Notes: a model not told the origin generated them from the sequence alone. A DNA stretch of 64,000 bases from an uncultured Lachnospiraceae bacterium (GCA_902794095.1 CADBFZ010000005.1:160819-224818), one strand, 5' to 3'; shown: positions 18,938-28,480, counted from the stretch's first letter. Numbers and translations are program-made.

Positions 18938-18966
18938 ATTATCTTTGTGGAATAGCCGATTGTCTA
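18938..18966 (-). promoter_or_regulatory. Sigma-A-like promoter of the first chemoreceptor
   Basis: On the minus strand: TAGACA, 17-base spacer, GATAAT, about 60 bases before the start codon. The same two hexamers with the same spacing stand before the paralogue at 19063, while the spacer sequences differ, so the boxes look selected. It is not the flagellar sigma-28 type (TAAA / GCCGATAA). Confidence 0.72.
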
Positions 18967-19008
18967 CAAAATCATAAAAATTTAACAAATATGAAGAATG
19001 TATGACCA

Positions 19009-19040
19009 ATAAAAAACCGGCCGCCTTTTCGGACGACCGG
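19009..19040 (-). terminator. Intrinsic terminator of the second chemoreceptor gene
   Basis: On the minus strand: CCGGTCG(T)CC, a GAAAA loop, GGCGGCCGG, then TTTTTTATT. It begins 22 bases after the stop codon at 19063, so the two chemoreceptor genes are separate transcription units. Confidence 0.85.
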
Positions 19041-19062
19041 ATTAAGAATATGTTCAAAAATC

Positions 19063-20811
19063 TTAGGTTGTAAAGAAGCTGATCTTGTCCTGAAGCTCCG
19101 AAGCAAGATTGCGAAGCTGACCTGCGGATTCGCTGATGATATTGAAGGTTGCATTGAGCTCTTCCATGGAAGCATTTGTCTCCTGGGTGGATGCTGCGTT
19201 TTCTTCTGATACCGCGGAGAGTTCGGAGATGATGTTGACGAGGGATTCTTTTGCTGCGTTAAGATCGCTGATCTGATCGGAGATGACTTCGGTCTCATTT
19301 GCGATAGCGTTAACTTCGGATACCATAGCCTTGACATCGTCGCCTGTTGAGTTGATCTGAGTGTTCTGTTTTTCGAAGCCGACACTCATTTCCTCAATCG
19401 TTGCAACGGACTTCTCGGATTCTTCAACGAGGTTCTTAACGATCTGGGAAATCTTGACAGCTGCGTTACCGGACTGGTCTGCCAGGTTACCGATCTCGGT
19501 AGCAACAACTGCGAATCCTCTTCCTGACTCACCTGCTCTTGCTGCCTCTATGGAAGCGTTAAGGGACAGGAGATTGGTCTGTGATGAAATGTCTGTGATG
19601 ATCTGTGAAGCTTCGGCAATGTTCTTAACCGCTTCGTTGGTTGCGGAGATCTGTGAGTGGATTTCCTTCATGCTGGCAACAACTTCAGCATTCTGTGCAA
19701 GGAGTCCGCGCATGGTTTCCATGGTCTCGTTACACTTAGCTTTCATATCTTCTGTCTTGGAAGAAAGTGAAGCGATTACGGTGTTGATCTTATCGATGTT
19801 GTCACCGATATCGGAAGTGTTACGCGCTGCGGTCTCTACGCTTTCAGCCTGGGTAACCGCACCCTGTGAAATCTCGCCTACAGCTTCGGATACCTGGCTT
19901 GAAGCCTGTGAAGCCTGGTCTGCGGAATTGGACAATTCGCTTCCGGAAGCGGAGAGCTGTATCGACATATCCTTGGTGCTTCCGATGATATCACTGAGTT
20001 TGTCCGAAAGGTTCTTGGATGCGAGATGGATCTTACCCAGTTCATCATTTCCCATGTCTTTGACATCGGGGAAGGTGTGTCCGAGATTTCCGGATGCAAG
20101 ATTGTCGAGTGCTACGGTAACTTCGCCGATGGAATTAGTGATCTGACGAAGGATGAGCAGTACGAATATCACAAGGCAGACAATGACTATCAGATATACT
20201 ACGATGAATGCAATATTGGATGCCCTGTTTTTAGCGGTAAGAGCGGCGTTGGTATTCTCAGCCCAAACTTCGGTTACTTCCTGCATTGTGTCGAGGTATT
20301 CTCTTGCAGGTTCAAAGGAGTTCATGAAATCTTCCCAGGAACCTTCACCGGTTCTGAGACTGTAAGTCTTCTGCCATTCATTGAAGGCTCTCTCGAATCC
20401 TTCGGCTGCTTCCTTGAAGGTGCTTCCACCTTCGTTGGTGGTGCCGGTGTAGAGATCCTCAACGGATTTTGCTATTTCAATGGCAGTCTGTGTTCTTTCG
20501 GCTACCTGATCGACATTTTTATCGAAATCGTCAAGTGCGGCCGCAACTATTTCTTCGGGGATATATACGAAACCGGCAGAGGCCTCATGATATTTTGCGG
20601 CAGCAGACATCGCCTGATAGAAATCTCTGTCGGCGTTGATCAGATTTGTGTTAATGGTATAAAGCTTGTCATAATAAAGCCCGGTTACTTCCTTGGCAGT
20701 ATTGTCAATCTTGTAACTGGCCATTATGACGGACAGGATTACGGCAATAATAAGTGGCAGTGACAGAGCAAATAGTTTTACTTTCATTGAAGCATTTTTG
20801 ATTATGTTCAT
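19063..20811 (-). CDS. Methyl-accepting chemotaxis protein (paralogue)
   Basis: 582 aa. The same plan as the neighbour: membrane segments about 12-30 and 202-224, an extracellular four-helix-like sensor, HAMP, then a signalling domain with the hairpin tip [21 protein letters not shown] and [14 protein letters not shown]. No C-terminal CheR/CheB-docking pentapeptide is seen in either protein. The pair arose by tandem duplication, with the ligand part diverging (this copy carries a Gly/Ser-containing [12 protein letters not shown] stretch). Long frames on the opposite strand are antisense shadows. Confidence 0.95.
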   Translation of the reverse strand: MNIIKNASMKVKLFALSLPLIIAVILSVIMASYKIDNTAKEVTGLYYDKLYTINTNLINADRDFYQAMSAAAKYHEASAGFVYIPEEIVAAALDDFDKNVDQVAERTQTAIEIAKSVEDLYTGTTNEGGSTFKEAAEGFERAFNEWQKTYSLRTGEGSWEDFMNSFEPAREYLDTMQEVTEVWAENTNAALTAKNRASNIAFIVVYLIVIVCLVIFVLLILRQITNSIGEVTVALDNLASGNLGHTFPDVKDMGNDELGKIHLASKNLSDKLSDIIGSTKDMSIQLSASGSELSNSADQASQASSQVSEAVGEISQGAVTQAESVETAARNTSDIGDNIDKINTVIASLSSKTEDMKAKCNETMETMRGLLAQNAEVVASMKEIHSQISATNEAVKNIAEASQIITDISSQTNLLSLNASIEAARAGESGRGFAVVATEIGNLADQSGNAAVKISQIVKNLVEESEKSVATIEEMSVGFEKQNTQINSTGDDVKAMVSEVNAIANETEVISDQISDLNAAKESLVNIISELSAVSEENAASTQETNASMEELNATFNIISESAGQLRNLASELQDKISFFTT

Positions 20812-20848
20812 ACTTTACCCTCTCTTTGCTTTTATAACTGATTCCATA

Positions 20849-20877
20849 ATTATCTGACAACTTGATAACGTTGTCTA
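20849..20877 (-). promoter_or_regulatory. Sigma-A-like promoter of the second chemoreceptor
   Basis: On the minus strand: TAGACA, 17-base spacer, GATAAT, about 38 bases before the start codon. Identical boxes and spacing to the promoter at 18938. It lies back to back with the plus-strand promoter at 20892, their -35 boxes about 15 bases apart. The spacer contains TCTGACAACTT (plus-strand reading), an 11-mer seen again at 44296 and, inverted, at 3850. Confidence 0.75.
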
Positions 20878-20891
20878 TAATAAATAAATAA

Positions 20892-20920
20892 TTAACAACC
20901 CTTTTAACGTGTTATATACT
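20892..20920 (+). promoter_or_regulatory. Sigma-A promoter of the small acidic protein gene
   Basis: TTAACA, 17-base spacer, TATACT: five of six consensus bases in each box. The start codon is about 47 bases downstream. Confidence 0.72.
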
Positions 20921-20966
20921 TTCTGTGAAAAGAGAACGAAAAATGCCAAGGCGCAGGAGGTAATAT

Positions 20967-21344
20967 ATGTCCGATACCGGATTTAATTCAGTAAGATTCG
21001 AATGCATGGGAGAGACCGAGGATGATACCTATTCCGTATTTCTTGCTCAGAGCGATGAAGGATACGAGATGGTTTGGTACGATGCAATGGGAGATCCCAT
21101 CATCGAGGTCGGAATATCAGCGTCCGAGTGGAACGATGCAATGAAGCTCATTTCCGATTGTGGCGTCAGGGACTGGGACGGATTCGATGAGTTTGACGAG
21201 TCCTCTGTTTCGGGGTTTTCTTTTGAAGCGGAAGATGAAGAGGGAAACATTATCTGGGCTCAGGGAGCGGGTTCTTTTCCCGAAGGATATGAGGATTTCG
21301 AGAAGGGCATCAGAGAAGTATTCAAGGGATATTTCGAAGATTAA
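20967..21344 (+). CDS. Small acidic protein of unknown function
   Basis: 125 aa, very acidic, with no signal peptide, membrane segment or Cys cluster. It contains SVRFECMGETEDDTYSVFL and ISASEWNDAMKLISDCGVRDWDGF, a pattern of alternating beta strands and acidic loops, suggesting a small soluble beta-rich domain. A full AGGAGG site stands 9 bases before the ATG and a good promoter lies upstream, so it is likely a real gene. No family recognised. It is divergent from a chemoreceptor gene and precedes the hibernation-factor gene, but neither gives a functional clue. Confidence 0.72.
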   Translation: MSDTGFNSVRFECMGETEDDTYSVFLAQSDEGYEMVWYDAMGDPIIEVGISASEWNDAMKLISDCGVRDWDGFDEFDESSVSGFSFEAEDEEGNIIWAQGAGSFPEGYEDFEKGIREVFKGYFED

Positions 21345-21372
21345 AGAATGTCGCAAAATTGCGCTCTTTCGA

Positions 21373-21401
21373 TTGTAAAACGTTTTCCGATATGGTAGAA
21401 T
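21373..21401 (+). promoter_or_regulatory. Promoter of the hibernation factor gene
   Basis: TTGTAA, 17-base spacer, TAGAAT. Transcription would start near 21408, leaving a 5' leader of about 120 nt before the hpf start codon. Confidence 0.72.
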
Positions 21402-21407
21402 AATTTC

Positions 21408-21519
21408 AACGCAAAGAGCAAAAAGGCAGGAATAAAACCTTCCCGCACTGATGGCCGGAAAAAGACAAAGACCGTAAAGCGTGCACCTGAAAGCCTGAGC
21501 GAAAACCAAATAGAAGGTG
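21408..21519 (+). ncRNA. Structured 5' leader upstream of hpf (raiA-type RNA candidate)
   Basis: The leader between the promoter and hpf shows nested pairings: ACGC (21409-21412) with GCGT (21479-21482), AAGG with CCTT around an AATAAAA-containing loop, and CACCT (21484-21488) with AGGTG (21515-21519). The last pairing would cover the hpf Shine-Dalgarno. Firmicutes are known to carry a conserved 'raiA' RNA upstream of raiA/hpf genes; position and size fit, but I could not check the consensus. Otherwise it is an ordinary translational-control leader. Confidence 0.4.
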
Positions 21520-21529
21520 AGGGATGTAT

Positions 21530-22054
21530 ATGAAATTTGTCATCATCGGTAAGAACACCACTGTAACCCCCGGACTCAAAGCTGCCGTCGAGGATAAGAT
21601 CGGCAAGCTGTCAAAATATTTTGACGAGGACACGACCGCTCATGTAACTCTCTCAGTCGTAAGAGAAGAGCAGAAAGTAGAAGTTACGATCCCCGTTAAA
21701 GGAACCATCATTCGTTCCGAGCAGGCCAGCAGCGATATGTATGTCTCCATCGATCTGGTAGAAGAGATCATCGAAAGACAGCTCAAGAAATATCGCAACA
21801 AGATCATCGACAGACATCAGGCAGCAGGCGACCTCGCAAACTATGCTCCCGAAGAGAGTGCCGATGAGGATGGCATCAAGATCGTAAGAAGTAAGAAGTT
21901 TGAGATCAAGCCCATGTATCCCGAAGATGCGTGCATGCAGATGGATCTCCTCGGACATAACTTCTTCGTCTTCATCAACGCAGAGACCGATCAGGTCAAT
22001 GTCGTTTATAAGAGAAAGGGCGATACATACGGACTTATCGAGCCCGAGGTATAA
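21530..22054 (+). CDS. hpf: Ribosome hibernation promoting factor, long form
   Basis: 174 aa. The N-terminal beta-alpha-beta domain (MKFVIIGKNTTVTPGLKAAV...) is the ribosome-binding HPF/RaiA fold; the C-terminal domain (about 118-174: VRSKKFEIKPMYPEDACMQMDLLGHNFFVF) is the dimerisation domain that joins two 70S ribosomes into 100S particles. The ATG at 21530 is preferred to that at 21524, because AAGGTGAGG ends 7 bases before it and MKFVI is the usual family start. It stabilises idle ribosomes in stationary phase or starvation. The leader upstream may regulate it. Confidence 0.95.
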   Translation: MKFVIIGKNTTVTPGLKAAVEDKIGKLSKYFDEDTTAHVTLSVVREEQKVEVTIPVKGTIIRSEQASSDMYVSIDLVEEIIERQLKKYRNKIIDRHQAAGDLANYAPEESADEDGIKIVRSKKFEIKPMYPEDACMQMDLLGHNFFVFINAETDQVNVVYKRKGDTYGLIEPEV

Positions 22055-22078
22055 CGCTTAAAACCGAATAGAAATTTA

Positions 22079-22112
22079 AAGCAGTCTTCCACATCGGAAG
22101 GCTGCTTTTTAT
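22079..22112 (+). terminator. Intrinsic terminator after hpf
   Basis: An 11-bp stem (AGCAGTCTTCC / GGAAGGCTGCT, one G-T pair), ACATC loop, then TTTTATT. Confidence 0.88.
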
Positions 22113-22204
22113 TGTGAAAAAAAAATTTATCGAAAGCATTTTTGTAAAAAAACAAAATATAGTGTTCGTTATAGATTCAGACTACTATTCGCAATATTTT
22201 ACAA

Positions 22205-22233
22205 TTGTATTTAAGTTAAGGCTATGGTACAAT
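22205..22233 (+). promoter_or_regulatory. Promoter of the butyrate operon
   Basis: TTGTAT, 17-base spacer, TACAAT in an AT-rich region. It leaves a leader of about 78 nt before thlA. The remaining gap (22113-22204) shows no other feature. Confidence 0.7.
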
Positions 22234-22317
22234 TCAAATTGGTCTGACAAAAAAATAACAATCTCAAAAACAGTGTTTAGAAACTAATTTAATGAGATAA
22301 AAATCGGAGGTAAACAA

Positions 22318-23514
22318 ATGTCAAAGAAGGTTGTAATCGCAGGTGCATGTCGTACCGCAATCGGCACTATGGGAGGATCTCTTTCAGGAATCCCCGCAGC
22401 TGAGCTCGGAGCTATCGTAATCAAGGAGGCTGTAAATCGTGCAGGAATCAAGCCTTCAGACGTTGACCAGGTTTACATGGGATGCGTTATCCAGGCAGGA
22501 CAGGGACAGAACGTTGCTCGTCAGGCAACTCTTAAGGCAGGACTTCCCATCGAGGTTCCCGCTGTTACCATGAACGTAGTTTGCGGATCAGGTCTTAACT
22601 GCGTAAACCAGGCTGCACAGATGATCATGGCAGGTGATGCCGATGTTGTAGTTGCAGGTGGTATGGAGAACATGTCCATGGCTCCTTTCGCACTTCCCAA
22701 CGGAAGATACGGATACAGAATGATGTGGCCCAGCCAGAGCAAGGGCGGTCTTGTAGACACCATGGTAAACGATGCTCTTTGGGATGCATTCAATGACTAT
22801 CACATGATCACAACCGCTGACAATGTTGCAAGAGAGTGGAACCTCACCAGAGAAGAACTCGACGAGTTCGCACTTAAGTCTCAGCAGAAGGCTTGCGCTG
22901 CTATCGAGTCAGGCGCTTTCAAGAAGGAGATCGTTCCCGTTGAGATCAAGAAGAAGAAAGAGACCGTTATCTTCGATACCGACGAAGGCCCCAGACAAGG
23001 ATCAACCATCGAAGGACTTGCTAAGCTTAAGCCCCTCAATCCCGACGGATTCGTAACCGCAGGTAATGCATCCGGAATCAACGACGGTGCTGCTGCAATG
23101 ATCCTTATGTCTGAAGAGAAGGCTAAGGAGCTCGGCGTTAAGCCCATGGCTACTTTCGTAGCAGGCGCTCTTGCAGGTGTTCGTCCCGAAGTAATGGGTA
23201 TCGGACCTGTAGCTGCAACCAAGAAGGTTATGGCTAAGGCAGGATACAAGATCGAAGACTTCGACATCATCGAGGCTAACGAGGCATTCGCTGCACAGTC
23301 CGTAGCAGTAGGTAAGGATCTCGGAATCGATGTTGATAAGCAGCTCAATCCTAACGGCGGCGCAATCGCTCTCGGACATCCTGTTGGAGCATCAGGCGCT
23401 CGTATCCTTGTAACCCTTCTCCATGAGATGGAAGCTAAGGATGCAAAGAAGGGACTTGCAACCCTCTGCATCGGCGGCGGAATGGGATGCGCTACTATCG
23501 TTGAGAGAGATTGA
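22318..23514 (+). CDS. thlA: Acetyl-CoA C-acetyltransferase (thiolase)
   Basis: 398 aa, full thiolase length. It joins two acetyl-CoA to acetoacetyl-CoA, the first step of butyrate formation in the cytoplasm. Catalytic residues are visible: Cys 89 in VVCGSGLN, His 354 in [12 protein letters not shown], and Cys 384 in CIGGGMGCA. The ribosome site is GGAGG, 9 bases before the ATG. First gene of six in the same direction with short gaps. Codon use is strongly biased, as expected for a highly expressed fermentation gene. Confidence 0.96.
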   Translation: MSKKVVIAGACRTAIGTMGGSLSGIPAAELGAIVIKEAVNRAGIKPSDVDQVYMGCVIQAGQGQNVARQATLKAGLPIEVPAVTMNVVCGSGLNCVNQAAQMIMAGDADVVVAGGMENMSMAPFALPNGRYGYRMMWPSQSKGGLVDTMVNDALWDAFNDYHMITTADNVAREWNLTREELDEFALKSQQKACAAIESGAFKKEIVPVEIKKKKETVIFDTDEGPRQGSTIEGLAKLKPLNPDGFVTAGNASGINDGAAAMILMSEEKAKELGVKPMATFVAGALAGVRPEVMGIGPVAATKKVMAKAGYKIEDFDIIEANEAFAAQSVAVGKDLGIDVDKQLNPNGGAIALGHPVGASGARILVTLLHEMEAKDAKKGLATLCIGGGMGCATIVERD

Positions 23515-23528
23515 TAAGGAGACAATAA

Positions 23529-24323
23529 ATGAGCTTTGTACTTTATGAAGTTAATGGTAGTGTAGCTACCATCACTATCAACAGACCCGAAGCACTCAAC
23601 GCTCTTAACTCTGCGGTTCTCGATGAGCTTAATGCAGTTATCGACGGAATTGACACCGGTGTCGTAAGAGCAGTTGTTCTTACCGGCGCAGGCGAGAAGA
23701 GCTTCGTTGCAGGAGCTGATATCGGAGAGATGAGCACCCTTACCAAGGCTGAGGGTGAAGCATTTGGTAAGAAGGGAAATGATGTTTTCAGAAAGCTTGA
23801 GACTCTTCCCGTTCCCGTAATCGCAGCTGTTAACGGATTCGCACTCGGCGGCGGATGTGAGCTTTCAATGAGCTGTGACATTCGTATCTGCTCCGACAAT
23901 GCTATGTTCGGACAGCCCGAAGTAGGTCTCGGAATTACCCCCGGATTCGGCGGAACCCAGAGACTTGCAAGAACCGTAGGCGTAGGAATGGCTAAGCAGC
24001 TTATCTATACCGCAAGAAATATCAAGGCAGACGAAGCACTTCGTATCGGTCTTGTAAATGCAGTATATCCTCAGGCGGAGCTTATGGACGAAGCCCTTAA
24101 GATGGCAAGCACCATCGCAGGCAACGCTCCCATCGCCGTTAGAAATTGCAAGAAGGCAATTAACGACGGTCTTCAGGTAGACATCGATGCTGCACTTGTT
24201 ATTGAAGAGAAGCTCTTCGGTGACTGCTTCGAAAGTTACGATCAGAAGGAAGGCATGGCTAATTTCCTTCGTAAGAAAGACGACCCCGCAAAGGTTAAGC
24301 ACGTAGAATTTAAGAACGCCTGA
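23529..24323 (+). CDS. crt: 3-Hydroxybutyryl-CoA dehydratase (crotonase)
   Basis: 264 aa, enoyl-CoA hydratase/isomerase fold. It removes water from 3-hydroxybutyryl-CoA to give crotonyl-CoA. It shows the oxyanion-hole region KSFVAGADIGEM, the GFALGGGCELSMSCDIRI helix with one catalytic Glu, and the FGQPEVGLGITPGFGGTQRL stretch with the second. It starts 14 bases after thlA. A strong hairpin follows before hbd, possibly an mRNA-processing or stabilising element. Confidence 0.95.
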   Translation: MSFVLYEVNGSVATITINRPEALNALNSAVLDELNAVIDGIDTGVVRAVVLTGAGEKSFVAGADIGEMSTLTKAEGEAFGKKGNDVFRKLETLPVPVIAAVNGFALGGGCELSMSCDIRICSDNAMFGQPEVGLGITPGFGGTQRLARTVGVGMAKQLIYTARNIKADEALRIGLVNAVYPQAELMDEALKMASTIAGNAPIAVRNCKKAINDGLQVDIDAALVIEEKLFGDCFESYDQKEGMANFLRKKDDPAKVKHVEFKNA

Positions 24324-24329
24324 TTTATG

Positions 24330-24356
24330 GTCAGGGCCTTTTTACAGGGCCCTGAC
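24330..24356 (+). other. Hairpin between crt and hbd
   Basis: A 9-bp perfect stem (GTCAGGGCC / GGCCCTGAC) with a 9-base loop, followed only by TTTACG. Too few T for a strong terminator; more likely a partial attenuator or RNA-stability element inside the butyrate operon. Confidence 0.6.
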
Positions 24357-24404
24357 TTTACGACGTTTTAAAGAATAAAAATTTTAATTATAAAGGAGGC
24401 ACAT

Positions 24405-25277
24405 ATGAAGGTAGGTGTTATCGGCGCAGGAACAATGGGCCAGGGCATCGCAAAGGCATTTGCCCAGATTGACGGCTACACTGTTGCACTCTGCGACATC
24501 AAGCAGGAATGGGCAGAGGGCGGAAAGGACAAGATCGTTAAGGGCTATGCTAAGCTCGTAGAGAAAGGCAAGCTCACTCAGGAAGAAGTTGATAAGATCA
24601 CCGGATCTATCACCCCCGGACTTAAAGAGGATATCTGTGCTGACTGCGACCTCATCGTTGAAGCAGCATTCGAAGATATGACTGTTAAGCAGACTACTTT
24701 CAAAGAGCTCGATGCAATCTGCAAGGCTGACTGCATCTTCGCATCAAATACCTCTTCACTTTCCATCACCGAGATCGGAAAGGGTGTAAACCGTCCCGTA
24801 GTAGGAATGCACTTCTTCAATCCCGCTGACAGAATGAAGCTCATTGAGGTTATCGCAGGTGTTAACACTCCCGCTGAGACCGTTGAGAAGATCAAGAAGA
24901 TCTCCGAAGAGATCGGCAAGACTCCCGTTCAGGTTAACGAGGCAGCAGGTTTCGTAGTAAACCGTATCCTTATCCCCATGATCAACGAAGCAGCTTTCAT
25001 CAAGATGGAAGGTGTATCAGACATCGAGGGTATCGACTCCGCAATGAAGCTCGGTGCTAACCATCCCATGGGCCCCCTTGAACTCGGCGACTATGTAGGA
25101 CTTGATATCTGCCTTGCTATTATGGACGTTCTCTACAAGGAGACCGGCGACAGCAAGTACAGAGCATGCCCTCTTATCCGTAAGATGGTTCGTGGTGGAA
25201 ACCTCGGATGCAAGACCGGTAAGGGATTCTATGTTTACAATGCAGACAGAACCAAGACTGCTGTTGATAAGCTTTGA
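24405..25277 (+). CDS. hbd: 3-Hydroxybutyryl-CoA dehydrogenase
   Basis: 290 aa. Reduces acetoacetyl-CoA to 3-hydroxybutyryl-CoA with NAD(P)H. N-terminal Rossmann motif GAGTMGQG (about residues 7-14); catalytic His in the GMHFFNPADRMKLIEVI motif with the conserved NTSSLSIT before it; C-terminal helical domain with NHPMGPLELGDYVGLD. The expected length for the clostridial enzyme. AAAGGAGG ribosome site. Third gene of the operon. Confidence 0.96.
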   Translation: MKVGVIGAGTMGQGIAKAFAQIDGYTVALCDIKQEWAEGGKDKIVKGYAKLVEKGKLTQEEVDKITGSITPGLKEDICADCDLIVEAAFEDMTVKQTTFKELDAICKADCIFASNTSSLSITEIGKGVNRPVVGMHFFNPADRMKLIEVIAGVNTPAETVEKIKKISEEIGKTPVQVNEAAGFVVNRILIPMINEAAFIKMEGVSDIEGIDSAMKLGANHPMGPLELGDYVGLDICLAIMDVLYKETGDSKYRACPLIRKMVRGGNLGCKTGKGFYVYNADRTKTAVDKL

Positions 25278-25331
25278 TAATTAACGCTTAATGCGTTGTG
25301 TAAATATAAAAAACGAAAGGATTAATAAGTC

Positions 25332-26498
25332 ATGGATTTTACTTTGAACAAAGAACATGAAATGGCTCGTACCCTCTTCAAGGAGTTCGCTGAGAATGAA
25401 GCTAAGCCCCTTGCTCAGGAAGTAGACGAGAAAGAAATGTTCCCCAGAGAGACCGTAGACAAGATGGCTAAGTACGGTTTCCTCGGAATACCCGTTCCCA
25501 AGGAGTTCGGCGGACAGGGCTGCGATATCCTCACCTACGTTATGTGCGTTGAGGAACTTTCTAAGGTTTGCGGCACCAGCGGAGTTATCGTTTCCGCACA
25601 CACCTCACTGTGTGTAGATCCTATTATGACATTCGGAACTCCCGAGCAGAAAGCTAAGTATCTTGTACCCCTTGCAAAGGGCGAGAAGCTTGGAGCATTC
25701 GGTCTTACCGAGCCCGGCGCAGGAACCGATGCACAGGGACAGCAGACCAAGGCTGTTCTCGATGGAGATGAGTGGGTTCTCAACGGATCCAAGTGCTTCA
25801 TCACCAACGGTAAGGAAGCTGACGTTTATGTCATTTTCGCAGTTACCGGTAAGATCGAGAAGAAGGGCCGTGTAATGAAAGAGATCTCTGCTTTCATCGT
25901 AGAGAAGGGAACTCCCGGATTTACTTTCGGTACCAAAGAGAACAAGATGGGTATCCGCGGATCATCCACCTATGAGCTTATCTTCACCGACTGCCGTATC
26001 CCCAAGGAGAATCTCCTCGGACAGCAGGGCAAGGGATTCAACATCGCAATGCACACCCTTGACGGCGGACGTATCGGAATCGCTGCTCAGGCACTCGGAA
26101 TTGCAGAGGGTGCTCTCGAGAGAACCATCGCTTACACCAAAGAGCGTAAGCAGTTCGGAAAGTCAATTTCCGCATTCCAGAACACTCAGTTCCAGCTTGC
26201 TGACATGGCTACCAAGGTAGAAGCAGCTAAGATGCTTGTTTACAAGGCAGCTCTGAAGAAGCAGGAATATGTAACCAATCCTAAGGTTTCTTACTCTGTA
26301 GAAGCAGCTATGGCTAAGCTCTATGCAGCAGAAGTTGCAATGGAAGTTACCACCAAGGCTGTACAGCTTCACGGCGGATACGGATACATCAGAGAGTACG
26401 AAGTTGAGCGTATGATGAGAGACGCTAAGATCACCGAGATTTACGAAGGAACTTCAGAAGTTCAGCGCATGGTCATCTCCGCTAACATTCTTAAATAA
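25332..26498 (+). CDS. bcd: Butyryl-CoA dehydrogenase
   Basis: 388 aa, short-chain acyl-CoA dehydrogenase family, FAD-dependent. It reduces crotonyl-CoA to butyryl-CoA. Signatures: [16 protein letters not shown], the [21 protein letters not shown] helix, [20 protein letters not shown], and the catalytic base Glu 372 in [10 protein letters not shown]. With EtfB and EtfA, encoded next, it forms the complex that in clostridia couples crotonyl-CoA reduction to ferredoxin reduction by electron bifurcation. Confidence 0.96.
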   Translation: MDFTLNKEHEMARTLFKEFAENEAKPLAQEVDEKEMFPRETVDKMAKYGFLGIPVPKEFGGQGCDILTYVMCVEELSKVCGTSGVIVSAHTSLCVDPIMTFGTPEQKAKYLVPLAKGEKLGAFGLTEPGAGTDAQGQQTKAVLDGDEWVLNGSKCFITNGKEADVYVIFAVTGKIEKKGRVMKEISAFIVEKGTPGFTFGTKENKMGIRGSSTYELIFTDCRIPKENLLGQQGKGFNIAMHTLDGGRIGIAAQALGIAEGALERTIAYTKERKQFGKSISAFQNTQFQLADMATKVEAAKMLVYKAALKKQEYVTNPKVSYSVEAAMAKLYAAEVAMEVTTKAVQLHGGYGYIREYEVERMMRDAKITEIYEGTSEVQRMVISANILK

Positions 26499-26532
26499 CC
26501 CGCCAAAAAATTACAGGAAAGGAAAATAAACC

Positions 26533-27318
26533 GTGAAAATTATAGTTTGTATAAAGCAGGTTCCGGATACAAAGGGCGGCGTTAAGTTCAATCCCGACGG
26601 TACTCTGGACAGAGCAGCAATGCTCGCTATCATGAATCCCGATGACAAGGCCGGCCTCGAGGCAGCTCTTCGTCTTAAGGACCAGTACGGTGCTGAGGTA
26701 ACAGTTCTTACCATGGGACTTCCCAAGGCAGCAGATGCATTAAGAGAAGCTCTTGCAATGGGCGCTGACAAAGCAGTCCTTGTAACCGACAGAGTTCTCG
26801 GCGGTGCTGATACCTGGGCAACCTCCACCACCATCGCAGGTGCTATCAGAAATCTTGATTATGATCTCATCATCACCGGACGTCAGGCAATCGACGGAGA
26901 CACCGCACAGGTTGGACCTCAGATTGCTGAGCACCTCCAGCTTCCTGTTATCTCCTATGCACAGGATCTCAAGGTTGAGGGTGATAAGGTTATCGTTCAG
27001 AGACAGTATGATGACAGATATCATGTTGTTGAAGCTAAGATGCCCTGCCTCGTAACCGCTCTTTCAGAGCTCAATCCTCCCAGATACATGACTCCCGGCG
27101 GAATCTTCGATGCTTGCAAAGCAGAGATCACCACTTGGGGAAGAGCAGACCTCAAGGATGTTGAGGATTGCAACCTCGGACTTAACGGATCACCCACCAA
27201 GATCGCTAAGGCTTCCGATAAGGTACGTAAGGGAGCAGGTGAGAAGATCGTTCCCGATTCACCTTCAGACGGAGTTAAGTACATCGTAGAGAAGCTTTCT
27301 GAGAAGCACGTTATCTAA
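26533..27318 (+). CDS. etfB: Electron transfer flavoprotein, beta subunit
   Basis: 261 aa with a GTG start (26533) preceded by GGAAAGGA. Begins MKIIVCIKQVPDT, the family start; contains ALAMGADKAVLVTD and DLIITGRQAIDGDTAQVGPQ, the nucleotide-binding part. Its pairing with bcd and etfA in one operon fits the bifurcating Etf type, in which the beta subunit carries the bifurcating FAD. Cytoplasmic. Confidence 0.95.
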   Translation: MKIIVCIKQVPDTKGGVKFNPDGTLDRAAMLAIMNPDDKAGLEAALRLKDQYGAEVTVLTMGLPKAADALREALAMGADKAVLVTDRVLGGADTWATSTTIAGAIRNLDYDLIITGRQAIDGDTAQVGPQIAEHLQLPVISYAQDLKVEGDKVIVQRQYDDRYHVVEAKMPCLVTALSELNPPRYMTPGGIFDACKAEITTWGRADLKDVEDCNLGLNGSPTKIAKASDKVRKGAGEKIVPDSPSDGVKYIVEKLSEKHVI

Positions 27319-27335
27319 TAGTAGGAGGAAGACAA

Positions 27336-28385
27336 ATGAGCTTAGAAGAATATAAAGACGTATATGTCTTTGCTCAGCAGGTTGACGGTGAGATCAGCGG
27401 AATCTCCTACGAGCTGCTCGGCAAAGCTAAGGATCTCGCAGCCGCCCTCGGACAGAAGGTTGTTGCAGTCCTTCTCGGATACAATGTTAAGGGTCTCGCT
27501 GATTCTCTTGCAGAGTACGGCGCAGACAAGGTCATCGTTGTTGATGACAAAGAGCTCGAAGTTTACAGAACCGAGCCCTATGCACACGGACTTGCTTCCG
27601 TTATCAATGAGTTCAAGCCTGAGATCATGCTCGTAGGCGCTACCGCTATCGGACGTGACCTCGGACCTACCGTTTCCGCAAGAGTTGCTACCGGACTTAC
27701 CGCTGACTGCACACAGCTTGACATCGGTGATTTCCCTCTCGTAGCAATCCCCGGCAAGGAGTCAGAGCAGAAGCACAATCAGCTTCTCATGACCCGTCCC
27801 GCATTCGGTGGAAACACCATCGCTACCATCGCTTGCCCTAACAACAGACCTCAGATGGCTACCGTTCGTCCCGGCGTTATGCAGAAGATCGAGCCCATCA
27901 AGGGTGCTAAGGCAGAGGTTGTAGATTACAATCCCGGATTCACTCCCGACAATCGTTATGTCACCGTTAAGGAAGTTGTTAAGGCAGTTTCCGATACCGT
28001 TGACATCATGAACGCTAAGATCCTTGTATCCGGCGGACGTGGAGTCGGATCACCCGAGAACTTCAAGATCCTTGAGGATCTCGCAGCAGTACTCGGTGGA
28101 GAAGTTTCCTGCTCAAGAGCTGTTGTAGACAGCGGCTGGAAGCCTAAGGATCTCCAGGTTGGTCAGACCGGTAAGACCGTTAGACCTCACGTATACTTCG
28201 CAATCGGTATTTCAGGTGCTATCCAGCACGTTGCAGGTATGGAAGAGTCAGACATCATCATCGCTATCAACAAGGATGAGGATGCTCCCATCTTCGACGT
28301 AGCAGACTACGGTATCGTAGGTGACCTCAACAAGATCGTTCCCGAGCTCACCGAGTCCATCAAGAAGGCACTTGCTGAGAAGTAA
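27336..28385 (+). CDS. etfA: Electron transfer flavoprotein, alpha subunit
   Basis: 349 aa. The N-terminal part resembles EtfB (VYVFAQQVDGEISGISYELLGKA); the C-terminal FAD domain has VSGGRGVGSPENF, SRAVVDSGWKPKDLQVGQTGKTVRPHVYFAIGISGAIQHVAGM and AINKDEDAPIFDVADYGIVGD. Last gene of the operon, followed by a strong terminator. The butyrate-releasing enzymes (butyryl-CoA:acetate CoA-transferase, or phosphotransbutyrylase with butyrate kinase) are not in this window. Confidence 0.96.
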   Translation: MSLEEYKDVYVFAQQVDGEISGISYELLGKAKDLAAALGQKVVAVLLGYNVKGLADSLAEYGADKVIVVDDKELEVYRTEPYAHGLASVINEFKPEIMLVGATAIGRDLGPTVSARVATGLTADCTQLDIGDFPLVAIPGKESEQKHNQLLMTRPAFGGNTIATIACPNNRPQMATVRPGVMQKIEPIKGAKAEVVDYNPGFTPDNRYVTVKEVVKAVSDTVDIMNAKILVSGGRGVGSPENFKILEDLAAVLGGEVSCSRAVVDSGWKPKDLQVGQTGKTVRPHVYFAIGISGAIQHVAGMEESDIIIAINKDEDAPIFDVADYGIVGDLNKIVPELTESIKKALAEK

Positions 28386-28428
28386 TTCACGGCCGGGCTT
28401 TCAAAGACGCATAATAGGTCAGTTATAG

Positions 28429-28464
28429 ATATCCGCACCCTACGCAGGGTGCGGATATTTTTTT
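28429..28464 (+). terminator. Intrinsic terminator of the butyrate operon
   Basis: A 13-bp perfect stem (ATATCCGCACCCT / AGGGTGCGGATAT) with a tight ACGC loop, followed by six T. One of the strongest terminators in the window. Confidence 0.93.
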
Positions 28465-28480
28465 CGATCGGATCCACGGA

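Noticed and set aside
19361-20763. Long plus-strand ORFs (261 and 245 codons) opposite the second chemoreceptor
   Set aside because: Antisense shadows of a clear chemoreceptor gene; no ribosome sites and no family resemblance.
20853-20863. TCTGACAACTT as a regulatory 11-mer shared by three intergenic regions (also 44296, and inverted at 3850)
   Set aside because: Contexts differ (promoter spacer, AT-rich gap, inverted repeat) and three hits in AT-rich DNA could be chance.
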